From Piper betle (taxonomy: Eukaryota; Streptophyta; Magnoliopsida; Piperales; Piperaceae): 64,000 nt of DNA. Within the stretch, counting starts at the first letter, position 1. Each line of letters starts with the position of its first letter. Position numbers and translations under genes: made by a program. Positions 1 to 12,146 of this stretch are shown one piece after another. The stretch covers positions 80,849 to 144,848 of the forward strand of contig JAURVB010013853.1 of the NCBI GenBank assembly GCA_033002965.1, given 5' to 3'. The notes under the pieces are model-generated. The model did not search any database, had not been told where the DNA came from, and saw only the letters and a list, made by a program, of their open reading frames with translations.

Positions 1-222
1 CACTCTCCGGCGGCCTGCTCCAGACCCTCGTCACCTTCAACCACCGCCCAACCTACAACCCACTCTCTTGTCTCTCCCGCCAAAAAACAGCGTGATCTGG
101 CTGCGTGCACCAACTGTTTGGTGAAATTTTCGTGAGAGAGCAGTCGTTGGAAGTGATGCAGGAGTCATCGAGCTAGGTAAAGAATGGTTTTAACGTACGA
201 GTTACGATAGGGATAGGGGTAG
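1..222. other. Upstream of the PPR gene, nothing identified
   Basis: Moderately GC-rich sequence before the PPR start. No open frame, RNA gene or repeat is recognisable. Confidence 0.4.
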
Positions 223-1679
223 ATGCTCGGGCTATTGAAGTTGAGCCGAAGGTTTCTCTGCTCTTTTCATGCTCCAATCCAAAACCAAGCTCTCGGTAAG
301 CTATGTGAAGTCGTTAATGGTGTTGGTGGTCTAGACGAAATGGGAGCAGCGCTCAATCAATCCCTCGTTGAAATGGCCGACGTCATCACCCCGACGCTGG
401 TTTCCCAAGTCGTCGACTTTGCCAGCCAGTCCGACCTTCCTCCGTCTCGGAGACTCGGACGATTCTTTTCCTGCGCACGCCAGAGAAACCCAGAGCAAGA
501 AGAATGGAACCAGAACTTCAGCCAGTCGATACGGGTGCTTGCTAAGAAGAGAGATTTCCGGAGTAGATATCTTGATCTCTGACTTTCAGAAAGAACGTCG
601 GATAATGGAGACCAGTACCTTCTGTTGTCTGGCAGAGGCATTGGTGAAGTCTGGTAGGGAAGATGATGCTTTGGGAATCTTCAAAAACTTGAACTAGTTC
701 GGTTGTCCAAGAGACGCCACCGCAGTATCAGCCATCGTTCATGTTCCGTCCTCCAGAGGGCATGCTCGGACAGCGGTGCAGGGCGTTCTCTGGCACCACC
801 GTCTTAAACGCTCGTTGCCGGTGGAGCCATGCCTCTACACGGCCCTTCTCCATGGCTGGTGCAACCATGGCAACGTCAAGGAAGCTCGTGCAGTGCTTGA
901 AGACATCAAATCACGAGGACTCTTCCTCGGCCTGCCTGTCTACAATGCCTTCCTCCGCTGCCTCTGCGCTAGAAGCCTCAAGTTTAATCCTTCTGCACTT
1001 GTTCCAGAGGCCAGTACTGTGGTGGCAGAGATGAGATCACTGGGTATCACTCCCACTTCGGCGAGCTTCAACATCTTGCTCTCTTGCTTGTCCAAGGTGA
1101 GGAGGGTCAAGGAAGCCTGCCGAGTTCTCGAGCAGATGCGAGGTAGTGATTGTTGCCCGATTGGATGAGCTACTACCTAGTTGCCAGGGTCTTGTACCTG
1201 ACGGGGAGGATGGGCAGTGGAGATAGAGCGGCCGATGACATGGTCGCGGATGGGGTTGCTCCAGAACCGAGGTTCTACCATGGCCTGGTTGCTCTTCTAT
1301 GCGGCATTGACAAGGTGGGTCATGCTCTGGGCATGCTCGAAAGGATGAAGAAGAACCTGCAATGTCCAGTTGAGTCAAGGGGAGTATTTATGGTCCGGTA
1401 TATGACTTGGTGATATTCAAGCCGTGCAGGAGGGGCGAATTTGACAAGAGTAGCCAGCTCTAGGATGAGGCCACTGGCAATGGCTTTCAACTTGAGTGTT
1501 TGAGCGATGTGTTGAATTTATTGAAGACGAATGGAGAATTGAACCCAGAAAAAGTCGTAACTCCATGCAAAATGGAGAAAACCAACTCGGGGGAATACAG
1601 AAGACGAGCACAGAAGGGTGAGCACAAGCTGAAAGTAAGGAATGGAAAAAAGAGGGTGAAGAGACTTCCTGCTCCATGA
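223..1679 (+). pseudogene. P-class pentatricopeptide repeat (PPR) gene, decayed
   Basis: Three reading frames together give one PPR protein. Residues from 223 to about 560 read like an organelle-targeted N-terminus. Helical repeats then follow in other frames: 'LYTALLHGWCNHGNVKEA' and 'ASFNILLSCLSKVRRVKEA' between 776 and 1150, and 'YHGLVALLCGIDKVGHA' between 1150 and 1345. Lesions seen: a frame change near 560, an in-frame TAG at 695-697 where CAG fits, a frame change near 1160, another near 1380, and a TAG at 1461-1463 inside 'SSQL(W)DEA'. The family binds organellar RNA; the layout resembles the Arabidopsis At5g61370 type (recognised from family knowledge, not searched). There is no intron, as is usual for plant PPR genes. 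Two nonsense codons plus several frameshifts make a pseudogene more likely than sequencing error. Confidence 0.75.
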
Positions 1680-2515
1680 GTTTTGTGCATGATCAACCTA
1701 GAGACCTTCACTGCTCGTGTTTCATAATCTGTATGCTTTGTTTGTACGCAGCATGCTGATACTAGCTCTCTTGCCATGGGAGGGGAAGCTGTCTACAGAG
1801 CTTGATTTTTCTATGAAGCAAGAATATTAGAGCAAGAATCTTTGATCATAAGTCTAAACTTCACTGTTTAAATCATTTCAATATATGTCTTCTCTAGAAT
1901 AATACATAACCAATCTTACAACTGTGAAAAAAAGAAGAAGAAATGAGGTGGAAAAAAAACACACCGTAAGCATTAGCTATTAAGGTAAGAAGTAACAGCT
2001 AGCTGCTTATCCCGGAGGTAGAGCTATCATATCTATCCAGACTTTATCGTATAATGCCAACTCATAGAAACACCAAATACCACTTCAAAAGACATCTGGA
2101 TGAAATCGATCAGATATGGAACTATTCTGTTCTGCTTGTTTCAAATGATTGCTAAGGCGTAGTTCACCTGTTTAGGCAGCACCAATTATCTTTTAGACCA
2201 AAACCATGACAGTCATACATGATTTTAAGTAAGCAGATTAACACAAAGTATAAATGTCTTCAACAAGAAGTATCGCGCAGGCAGTATTATAAGGAACGAT
2301 CCTATAAGCTCTGTCTCTATTATATTCCTCCATGTGCATATCTTCAATTATTGAGAGACAAAAAATAATCAAATGTGTAGGCCTTGGATTTAGACCAAAA
2401 TGAAAATTTGTAATGGATCACGCCACCTCATATGCGAAACAGTTAAGAGGATGTCAACTAGATATAATTCGAGAGAGAATCACAAAATTGGAGCCTTCGT
2501 CAACTAGTACTAGTA
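1680..2515. other. Intergenic, no gene seen
   Basis: AT-rich sequence between the PPR remnant and the CUE-gene remnant. No sustained coding frame or clear repeat was found. Confidence 0.5.
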
Positions 2516-3850
2516 AGTAAGAATGTTTTACTTCCAGTGTTCTTAATTGCTTCTGATACTGAGATAACAACTGCTTCAATTGTTGAGCCTCTTCATGTTT
2601 CTAGTCAATTTCTTTCTGGCGCTCATGTCGAATTGCAACTGCACGCTCGAGAATAATATTACCCCGAAGGAGTACTTCAAGTTGCTCCTTTAACATTAAA
2701 TTCTCCTGAAAACATTGAAATGGTGAATGGGTATCACTAGCAGAGAACCAAATAAATTGAGAGAACCTTTTGACAAGTTTTGTGATGCATCAACTCTTTT
2801 ACAAGCCATGATGGTCTTTTCAGGAGCTTGAAGAAGTCTTGAAGCTCGTGAGCGTGCATCATTTATATCAGATCATTTCTCTGACAAGAAGTTCCACCCA
2901 TTCAGAACCATCACTAGGGAGTTGTTTGTCTATGGCAAATTTGTAGTCTGATTCATCAGAAACCATGCTACCTCTAACCAATCCCCGGCAAAGAGGTAAC
3001 ATGAGTTCCTATATTATTGTTGGCTTACCCCTATACAAAAAGCTCATATTTCAACGCATTTTCTACTCGTCTAAGTCATAATTGTCCTGAGCTTTCTTAC
3101 TAGAAAATGAACAAAATTGATGAACAATACGATTAAAACGTGTTTGATTGAGCATTGATAAAAATAAGTCATTCTTAAGTTAACGTACCCTAGGATTTTT
3201 TACTCAAAACTCTTCTTCCTAAACAAACCTTCCCTGTCCTTCCCCACACTCCCTCATCCTACATTAAGTTTTCCTCGAATTACCGCATCCCTTACACACT
3301 TACACAATTAAAACAAAAAGAATTCCAACAAAATGATATTGAATGATAAGATTGAACCTATTCTCTCCGTTCCGCTGTCGGTGCTAACATCAAGGAATGA
3401 AATATTTGTTCCAGAAGATCCTAGGGAAAGTCCCTGCAAGTTTCTGAAAAAAAGCCGAGTCCAAATCATTTCCACCAGCTTCAAACGTTTGCTCGACAAG
3501 CTGAAAATTCAACATAAAGACAATCCTTAACAAAGGTACTATGTATTAATAAAAATGCAAAAACAACTGATCCGGGTATATAGACAACAATAATAATTCA
3601 AAACAAATGCAATAATAGCCTATGAGCATTTATCTAGTTTTATCAATCCATAAACAGGAATTTTGATCATACATATCCTAAGCAATGGGTATGAAGAATG
3701 AAAACAGACAACATGCATATTTTTTTAAAAAAAAAACAAGAAGAGCAGACCTTGTGGTCCATGTCGGGGAAGAGGGAGAGGAGGTGGTGAAAGAGGGGAC
3801 GGGGAGGAAGAGGAGCGGAAGCATGGATGTTTGGAGTTATTTTGTTAAAC
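2516..3850 (-). pseudogene. CUE-domain (ubiquitin-binding) protein gene, decayed
   Basis: Reading the minus strand from 3850 downwards gives pieces of one plant CUE protein in the right order. About 3835-3752 encodes '...HHLLSLFPDMDHK' followed by a GT. About 3505-3330 encodes 'LVEQTFEAGGNDLDSA' in one frame and 'GSSGTNISF...TDSGTE' in another. 3002-2830 encodes 'DGSEWVELLVREM' and, after stops, a 'NDARSRASRLLQAPEK' segment. 2705-2520 encodes the coiled-coil 'ENLMLKEQLEVLLRGNIIL', 'AVAIRHERQKEID', then a stop, then 'QQLKQLLSQYQKQLRTLEV'. The CUE core (FPDMD ... NDLDSA) is split by an intron-sized gap. Stops within the coiled coil and the frame changes argue for a dead copy. Intact relatives (for example Arabidopsis At5g32440) are about 260 residues; that match is from memory of the family. 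Confidence 0.7.
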
Positions 3851-4319
3851 AAACAATTTGGTAATGCTGAATGCAGTTATCCATGATGGACATCTCTCCA
3901 TAAATAGATTAAATTAAATTTGTCTTGACGCTTCATACGACATGAAAGTTTAATATGAAATTTAGATCGAAGTCAACTGCAGCAAATGCACGTGTGTTTG
4001 TTTCTACTCCACTCAAAATTTAATAATTTGTAGGAAAAATTATAGGCCCGTATGCAAAAGATGATTTAATACATAAATATATATTATTAGCTCAGCCAAT
4101 CTAAGATTGACGTTTTTTGACGGGGCTTGGAAGCTCTAATTAATCCCTAAAATATAAAACGCGAGTAAGGTATTACTGATACTAATTAATCCATAATTGG
4201 GGCTTCTTTCTTTCTTTCTTCCTTTCTTCTCCCTCAAAGCCTGCCATCGTTTTTATCCTCTCTCCATTTGCTTGCTTGATTGATTGATTGTATCGGCTGT
4301 GTGCATTGTTTTGGAGTCG
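3851..4319. other. Intergenic, upstream of the DnaJ gene
   Basis: AT-rich, ending in a pyrimidine-rich CTTTCTTTC tract at about 4204-4235 just before the DnaJ start. It presumably holds the DnaJ promoter and leader; no element can be pinned down. Confidence 0.4.
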
Positions 4320-7300
4320 ATGGCCTTCTCCCTCGCCCCTCTCTCCTCCGTCTCTTACCCTCCTCATACCTCCTCCTCCGACCACCAAACCCCCAATTTC
4401 ACCTCCTTTCTCGTCGGCGGCGGCGGCGGCGGCGGCAAGTTCCCTCCCTTATCGTTTCCGCCTGCGGCGGCGGCGGCGGCGGAGCGCCCGGTTCGCTTCG
4501 TCCAGCGGGCGTAGACGGTTTCCGATTGTGGTCGCCGGGGCGGCTGATTACTACACCACTCTCGGCGTTCCCAAGTCCGCTAGTGGCAAGGAGATCAAGG
4601 CCGCCTACCGTAAACTGGCCCGCCAGGTGATTCTTCTTTTTTGCACTTGTTCGAACTTCGCCAGATTGTTGAGGTTGCTCGCTTTCCATCGCTCCATTTT
4701 TTCCCGTTTTCTATTCAAGTTTGCTGACTTAATAGTGGTCATTGTTGTTTGTGCCTGTTCTTGTGAAGTACCATCCCGATGTTAACAAGGAACCCGGCGC
4801 CACCGAAAAGTTCAAGGAAATCAGCGCTGCGTATGAGGTATGCCTACTTGTATGAACCGTGCTTCTGCTTTCAGTATGTGTTCTGTAATTATGAGCAGTC
4901 TAGTTTTGACATACCAACAGAAGCGAAAACACGAACAAGTTTAGTATGGCTATTCAGATAGCTCTGATGTTGTTATATGTTTTGATTCGCCTTCCAGGGG
5001 CGGCTCGATTTCTTTACCATGTAATTTCACTGTTTCTCTAACTATTGAATCAGCTTGAACATCCCACTCGTTCTCGCGAATGATGGCACAACATTTTACG
5101 TTTTTTTCCGACAAAAAAACATAAATCCTTTTTTTAATGTCAAAGCTACTTCTTATTCTCGCTTTAATACAATTATTTTGTGAAATTTGAAGTTTTTTAA
5201 TACAGGTCCTTTCAGATGATAAAAAGAGGTCCTTGTATGATCAATTTGGTGAAGCTGGAGTGAAGAGTACTATGGGAGGCTCTGCTGGTACTTACACGGT
5301 AGCTTATTCTACCTTTTATTATCTCCGGCGGTCAAATTTTAGGTGTTTAAACCGTGCAGTAAGGTTGCTAATGCAAATTATTTGAAACATTATGGCCTCT
5401 ATACCCCAAAGGTTGTTCTGGATGACATTGTTGACACATTGAAACCTACGCTTGATTTTTTTTTAGTGAAATTGTATGAAATCACCTATATTCTTAATTA
5501 AGTTTATAAATTTGGCTGTTTTTATAGATTGTAATTTTTGCAGACAAACCCATTTGATCTTTTCGAGACATTTTTTGGTGCTAGCATGGGAGGTTTTGCC
5601 AGCATGGATCAGACTGGGTCCAGAACACGGCGTCAGTCTACTGCCCTAAAGGGTGAAGATATTCGGTGAGTTTGTGTTTCAAAATTCTGTACTATGACAA
5701 AGGTGCTGTGACTCATGAATATTCTCCCATGGTATACAAAAAGTCAAAGAAATGTTAATTGTTGTTTGTGTTTCAAAATTCGATGTAAATGACATGATTT
5801 CTTCCCTATTTTACACAATGCTTCATCTGGTTTTCCACGAACCCGAAGTGTAATACAAGCTTTACCTAAGTTGTTTACATGCTTGGTTTGCAATTGAATC
5901 AAATTTATCCTCAAACTCGGTCTCAACTGTGTGTCAAACTTTCTGTGGGAGGAGATTTTACATATTTGCAGTTGTGTTTTATTTTATTTTTCAAAATCTC
6001 AAACTCATTTCATGATGTGCACAAGATGACCTTGATTGATATTCATGAATAAAAAAATAAACTTTTTTTTAATGTTTGCTGTTTACAAATCCATTAGCAT
6101 GGTTATCTGATGTTTAATTGTCACTGTTCGTATTACATTGATTGGGGTGTTCAACAGACCTGCAATCGAATGAATTTGGATCTGCATACCAACTGAATTG
6201 GCATCAAAATGTTTCAGATATGACCTGTTTTTGGAGTTTTCCGAGGCAATCTTTGGAGCAGAGAAAGAATTTGAGCTGTCTCATCTGGAAACATGTGATG
6301 CTTGTTCTGGTACTGGAGCAAAGGTTGGCTCAAAAATGAGAATATGCACTACTTGTGGTGGCAGGGGTCAGGTCATGCAGAACAGAGCAGACTCCATTTG
6401 GTTTATTCTCGCAGGTCATATGCGCATATGCCTCCATTTCTACAACTTACTACTTGATATTTTCCTGTGTTTTTCATTAAATTTTATCTATAATTGCAAA
6501 GAGAACTGAGGAATGTGACATATGACTTAATTCATCTTTTGAGAAATCTTGTACCTTGCAGTTTGAAGTAGTTGTAGATAGACCATTGGTTTCTGCTAGA
6601 AAAATAACAAGGCCGATATTTGTTAGGAGGTGGTAGTGTCTTAATTTTAACTCAGTTTTAACATTAGGTATCAGTCTGTCCAAATTGCGGAGGTGACGGT
6701 GAAATAATTTCTGAATATTGCCGCAAATGTGGTGGAGAAGGGCGTCTTCGGGTCAAGAAAGATATCAAAGTGAAAATTCCTCCAGGAGTCAGCAAAGGTA
6801 GTACTCTGAGGGTTCGTGGGGAGGGTGATGCTGGTCCAAAAGGGTGAGGTGCTCATTAACTAAAGCTTTATAGTTTATACTACATAGGTGGGCATTGAAG
6901 TACGTAAAAATTAAGGTTTTTATATGTTTGTTGATGTCATGGATATTCTCTTTGGCAATAAAATGTTCCTTTTGGATTGGCCTAAATACTATATTATTTT
7001 AACTTATAGTGCCTCCAGTTGGGTTGCTCCAACTTTAACTTGCTTTTATAAATGTCTACGTTTATTTGTAAAAAAAAAAGTTGATCTACAAAAAAAATGC
7101 CTCAAGAATTTTCCCTGCTATAAGGCATTTAGTGGCTTCCAAACAACATAGGGAATTATTACAATTTTCACAAGTGTATGTAGTATGGGTGCTTGTTTTA
7201 GGTTTTTTACTGGTCTGAAGATTTCCTCTCTATTTTTAAGAAGAATCATCAGCCTTTAACTGTAATCTTAGCTGGCTAAAGTTGTCTGCTCATGAACAAA

Positions 7301-9058
7301 TTTTCTCTTTTTTGAACAGGGGCCCACCCGGGGATCTTTATGTGTCTCTTGATATAGAGGAAATTCCAGAAATCCAAAGAGATGGGATAAATCTTTCTTC
7401 AACTGTTTCTATAAGCTATACTGATGCAATACTAGGAGCAGTCATTAAGGTACTTTGGTAAAACACTGTTGCTGTTCTTTCTTCTTTCAGGAGCAGTTTC
7501 TTCTTAGTAGGTCAATAACTCGAAATAATTTCACAACTTTCTTGCATTAATATTATTATGAAATGTGAATATATGATCTTGGGCATGATTTCAATCAGTT
7601 CTTTTGAGGACTCTTTGCTTCATTATTTTAGAAAAAGTCCGTTCTTTACCTAACATTTTGACCTGTCTTGTTGCGCCTTCTTTATGTAATGGTGTTTTGA
7701 CCAAAAATGTTTCTAGCAGGTGAAGACAGTCGATGGAAATGCTGAACTACAAATTCCCCCAGGTACTCAACCTGGAGTTGTGCTGGTGTTATCAAAACGA
7801 GGTGTACCAAAGCTAAATAGACCTTCAATACGTGGAGACCATTTGTTCACAGTTAAAGTTACTATACCGAAACGTATCAGGTTGCTAGCTTTTAGTCATA
7901 TTGTGAATGCAAGTATTTCTTTAATATGATTCATGTAGATTGTTGTTAAAGTCTGTAAGGATGGACCAATTTTTCATCATTTAAGGAGAAAAGGTAACGG
8001 GGAATGGATACTTAAACAAAATGAAATTCACGTGTCAAAAGATTTAGTTGTCTGAGTGATTCAGATAGCTTTGTTGAGCCCTTTAGGTTATTGATAGCTA
8101 ATTGTGAAACTAATAATCTGACCGCACTTATCTAATTTAATTCATTTGTTTTTAAAATATATAAGTACTCAGTCCATGTTATTTTACAAGTGTCTGTCCT
8201 GCTGTTTTGCTTCTTTTCTGCAAATTTCTGTTATAAATAAAGATATTGTTTTTATGTTGTAGTGGAAGGGAACGTGAGTTGCTTGAGGAACTTGCATCTC
8301 TAAGTACCATCTCTGGTAATCGCGTGAGATTCCGTCCTGCACAACAGCAGCAAAGTATGCAGATCTTAGTGGTTTCCATTCATTTTTATGCCTTAGTTGG
8401 TCTTAGCAAACAATCACAATGGGAAAACAAAGTTGCTAAATAAGTGTATATGAGCTGAGCTGGTAGATTGTATGGCCATTCTGGTATGAAGTGTGATGGA
8501 ATCCATCACTAGATAAACTTACTTTGCCATAGGCATATAGTTAGAATGTTACTGTCCCCATTACTTGATGGTACTTGACAGAATGCTGATCAACATCTAT
8601 TCTATTCTTTTTGTGTTGTCTGAATAGAAAAGTTCCTATATTATTTGCTTGCAGAGTCTATATAATGGTCATATCTGTTACATGATATGAATTCGTCATC
8701 ATACCACTCTTGAAGATTTACTTAAGGACTTTCTTTCTATATGTAAAGAGAGAAACGTTTTTGTTTTTTCCTTCAGGAAAAGGGATTTGACTTTCCTTAT
8801 TTATATCTCAGTTAAAAATGTGGAAGTCCAGACCACAGATAAAGATACAGCAGAACAATCAGAAGATGAAGAGAAGGATGATGACTTATGGACAAAGTTA
8901 ACAAATTTTACCGGGTAACATTTACACCTCTCCCTTGCTGAGAAGAATGAAAACTTTCTCGTTCTTTGTGAGCATAAGCGGCTTATATGTGATGTTATTG
9001 ACTCCTTTGCAGATCTGTTGCAAATGGTGCCTTGAAATGGCTGAGAGACAATCTATAG
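4320..9058 (+). CDS. Chloroplast-type DnaJ/Hsp40 co-chaperone (type I, zinc-finger), frameshifted in two exons
   Basis: Eleven exons with GT-AG junctions: 4320-4626, 4769-4837, 5206-5298, 5544-5665, 6218-6414, 6668-6843, 7320-7449, 7720-7880, 8263-8354, 8812-8914, 9013-9058. The product is a J-domain partner that stimulates plastid Hsp70. Domain order: Ser/Ala/Pro-rich transit peptide, J domain with HPD ('YHPDVNK', exon 2), Gly/Phe linker, four CxxCxGxG zinc repeats ([32 protein letters not shown]), then the substrate-binding C-domain. Two net +1 lesions break the frame. The only upstream ATG (4320) runs to TAG 4512 while the J domain lies in the next frame; and exon 5 has one extra A near 6380, after 'GQVMQ'. 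With both corrected the protein would be about 497 residues, a normal family size. Conserved splice sites suggest a live gene with errors or very recent damage. Confidence 0.85.
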
Positions 9059-9579
9059 CGGGAGGTTTTTTGTTCCATTAATCCCTTCTCGTTGTTTTGG
9101 GGGGCCTCGGACCATACTTCTTTTATCTTGATTGAGGTTTCATGGCAGGTAGTCTCGGTTTTTTTATCCCATATCCAAGAGGTGGCGCAAAATCCTGCAT
9201 TTCCTATGAGTTTTTATGATCTTTGTTCGTTCTTATTGTAGATTTTTTATGATTTTTGTTAGAATGTTGAAGGAGGGTTCTCGATTGAGCGTTGACATAG
9301 GATCTTTGGGTTTGTTGGTGATTGTTATTTGTAATTGTCGAGCAATTCAATGAGTAATAAAATTAATTGTTCCTTCGACAAGTACCAAGAGAGAGGTCCA
9401 TATAACTTCTCCACTAATCTGACTTTCACTACCGAATGCTGAGTATAGCCTTGATCTCCGAATAATCAAGTGGACAAACAATGAGAATGGTGAGGCTTTT
9501 CGAAGGTAAAGTAAAACAATTTTCATTTTTTTCTTCAAAGCAGCATCAGTTTTTTGCTACTAAAATGCGGGGGAAAAAA
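9059..9579. other. 3' regions of the convergent DnaJ and CML genes
   Basis: T-rich sequence consistent with the DnaJ 3' UTR, followed by the CML 3' UTR on the other strand. No further gene. Confidence 0.5.
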
Positions 9580-10269
9580 TTAAGAGGAAGCACTCAGAGG
9601 TTTGGAAGACTGCATCATGAGCATGAACTCTGCAAGATTGATCATACCATCTCCATCTTGATCAAACTTGTCGATCATGCTCCTGCGGGCAGCGACCGCA
9701 TGCTTAATACCCAAGGAAGACAATACCATTCCCAGCTCCTCCGCCGTTATCAGTCCGTCTCCATCCATGTCGAATACGGCAAATGCATCCTTCACATCCT
9801 CCACCCACTTCCCCTCCCCGACCTCTCCTTCATCCCTCACCAACGTCTCGTAGATCGAGCAGAACTCCTGGGCGCCGATCTGTCCGTCATGGTTGGTATC
9901 AAAGCTGACTATCATGCTGGCCGCTTGATCTGGATCGGCCCCGGAAAGGCCCAAGCTGTACAGCAGCTGCTGCTTGGAGATGAACCCATCTCTGTTCTTG
10001 TCGAATGTTGAGAATGCCATTTTGAGATCAGTCTCGTTGATGGTATTCCTTTCCTTCTGGGCGGTGGCGGTGGCAGTGGCGGCTGGTCTTTGACTGTGTG
10101 GTAGAATCGTAGTGGAGAGCTTGGCCAGTATGGACAATTTGGAGCTGTTGGGAGCCATGGAAAAATAGAGGAAAACACCGGCGACGAAGAGTAAAGGCAA
10201 TAATGTGATGGCCAACATGTATGAATCTGGAGGGAAGCAGTATACACAGAGCAGACGAAAGTAGTGCAT
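9580..10269 (-). CDS. Calmodulin-like Ca2+ sensor with N-terminal membrane anchor
   Basis: A single-exon gene of 229 residues, intact. The ATG at 10269 is the first in frame; a second at 10218 would start at 'MLAITLLPLL'. Residues about 18-38 form a hydrophobic segment (LAITLLPLLFVAGVFLYF), so the protein is probably held on an endomembrane, as known for a subset of plant CMLs (CML4/CML5-like). Four EF-hand loops follow: DKNRDGFISKQQ, DTNHDGQIGAQE, DMDGDGLITAEE, DQDGDGMINLAE. Loops 2-4 have the usual Glu at position 12; loop 1 has Gln, so it may bind Ca2+ weakly. It converges on the DnaJ gene with about 520 bp between the two stops. Membership of the CML family is secure; the exact subgroup is inferred. 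Confidence 0.9.
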   Translation of the reverse strand: MHYFRLLCVYCFPPDSYMLAITLLPLLFVAGVFLYFSMAPNSSKLSILAKLSTTILPHSQRPAATATATAQKERNTINETDLKMAFSTFDKNRDGFISKQQLLYSLGLSGADPDQAASMIVSFDTNHDGQIGAQEFCSIYETLVRDEGEVGEGKWVEDVKDAFAVFDMDGDGLITAEELGMVLSSLGIKHAVAARRSMIDKFDQDGDGMINLAEFMLMMQSSKPLSASS

Positions 10270-11891
10270 GAAGATAGAGAGAAGAGGCAAATAAATAAAT
10301 ATAAGAAAGAAGGCATTCTTGGTATCGGGAAAGCAGGTGAATTGGATTCCTCCAAACCGCGTTAGATGAAGGGGTGTTGGTATTACACGCTACACTAAGA
10401 TTCTTTCTTTTCAATTGGTTGGTAAACTAGTACCATTTGCTCAATTTACTTCAAAATTAATCCACAGCACAATTCAGGACAACTGCCCGACCTTCTGATG
10501 TTTGTAGCATCATTGTTGTTGGAAAGGCTGGATAATTTTGCAGCCTGGTAAAACTGGTTGAACAGAAATAGAGGGAATTGGGCACATCATTGGCCGGCAA
10601 GATGATCAATATCACATGTTGGGCGTGGAGAATCCGTGGTCCAAATAAGGTTGGGCAAGGTACATTACCAAGAATCCAGCTCCTTTCTTTTGATTTTGGG
10701 GGGACTGACAAATTTCATGCTCAATACTACAACGTCGAGAAATGGGAGAACTTTCGGTCATTTTGGGTATATAGGCTTTGCTGATGTATATGGGAATGGG
10801 ACTCAGGGATTGTGTCGGCCAGATTTGATGGAAGGACTCGGAAAGAAAAAAAACTCATTTCTTATTATCTTTTTCATTTACAAGAAGTAATGAGACAGCG
10901 TTCATAGCATCGATCTAATATAAGAAGGTATATACATGTTGATGATGGTAAAATATAATACGCAGCCATGTATAGAAGTTTCTAATTAAACGGGACCGAC
11001 CGGGAAGATGGAGCACACGACGTCGACTTCCATTTTTTTATAGGCCTCAATTTCCATTTCCGCCGACAGAAGTAAGTACTCTCAATAGTCTCCAAATTTC
11101 TCCAAACATGCCGTTCCTACTTCCCAAAAAAATCGATTTTTCCATTTTCTCTTAAAAGATGTATAATTGGGGAGAATCTGTTTTTTTCCATCCGAGAAAA
11201 TTATAAACAAAACAAGTTCGAATGTGAAAGAATGTTCAACTTTGGATACCAACTTTGACCATTTTAATTATATAACACAAAAAAGAAAAAAATATACAAT
11301 ATAAATGTGTGAAATTTTCTTATATTTTTTATTTTTGTATTAAATAGCAGCTTAAACAAGCCCAAACTGGGACATTTTTTTTTTGAAAAGGGGCATGTAA
11401 ATGAGGTCCAATCCATGAGCGAGGACCGAGAGCTCGTCTTTTGATTACTCAGTGGCAGCAGAGCAGCAGTTGCACTCCACTTTGCGAAGAAGGAAAGACG
11501 GAGAGGCAAAGCAAAGGAAGCAAAAGAGGACCAGCCAAACCAACCATTGCTTTTTCACCTTTTCCCAAAGTGAGAGTGATGGAGATGAGAGAATTTTTGT
11601 GTTTTGAGTGGGCATGAAATAAAATGAATACATATCTATGAATGATGCTGCTGCTGACCATTGTTTTTTATGCCTCCCAGCTCCCTCCTTTTCCATCCCC
11701 CACCACCTCTCCTTTCCCTGTCTTCCTCCTTCCTGATTGTCTTCTGCCTCCCCTCGCCTGCCATGGAGGTCGTCCTTTGCGTCGCTCCTCTTCATCCTCA
11801 TCCCTTCTCCTCATTTGGGTTGGTGCTCGTTGGTGCATCTCTGGTTCTGACTCAATGAGGAGAGGTGGATCCTATTCCTGCAGGCTGAAGT
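10270..11891. other. Intergenic between divergent CML and PBL genes
   Basis: Holds the 5' flanks of both genes. 11640-11890 is pyrimidine-rich and probably the kinase leader, with a short upstream ATG at 11763. A weak LINE-like frame near 10580-10780 was judged insufficient. No other gene seen. Confidence 0.45.
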
Positions 11892-12103
11892 ATGGACTGT
11901 AAGTGTGGCTGCTGGGCAGTTGTCAGGCGTGGTGTTAAGGGTGCCTGCAAGTCCTCCCCTTCTAAGCCCAACGCCAACACCCTCCCTAGAACTAGTCTCG
12001 TCTATGATGCAGGTCCTTGTATTTTTTCTCTTGTTCTTCTTCCGCAAGGTGGTTTGTTTGATGCTACCTCGGCTTCAACTTGGTCTGCTTTTGCAATTGT
12101 TTG

Positions 12104-12146
<43 letters not shown>

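Noticed and set aside
10578..10890. Overlapping plus-strand frames with a 'CWAWRIRGPNKVG' start resembling a LINE endonuclease N-terminus
   Set aside because: Only about a dozen residues look similar, and the catalytic residues that should follow are absent. Not enough for a call.
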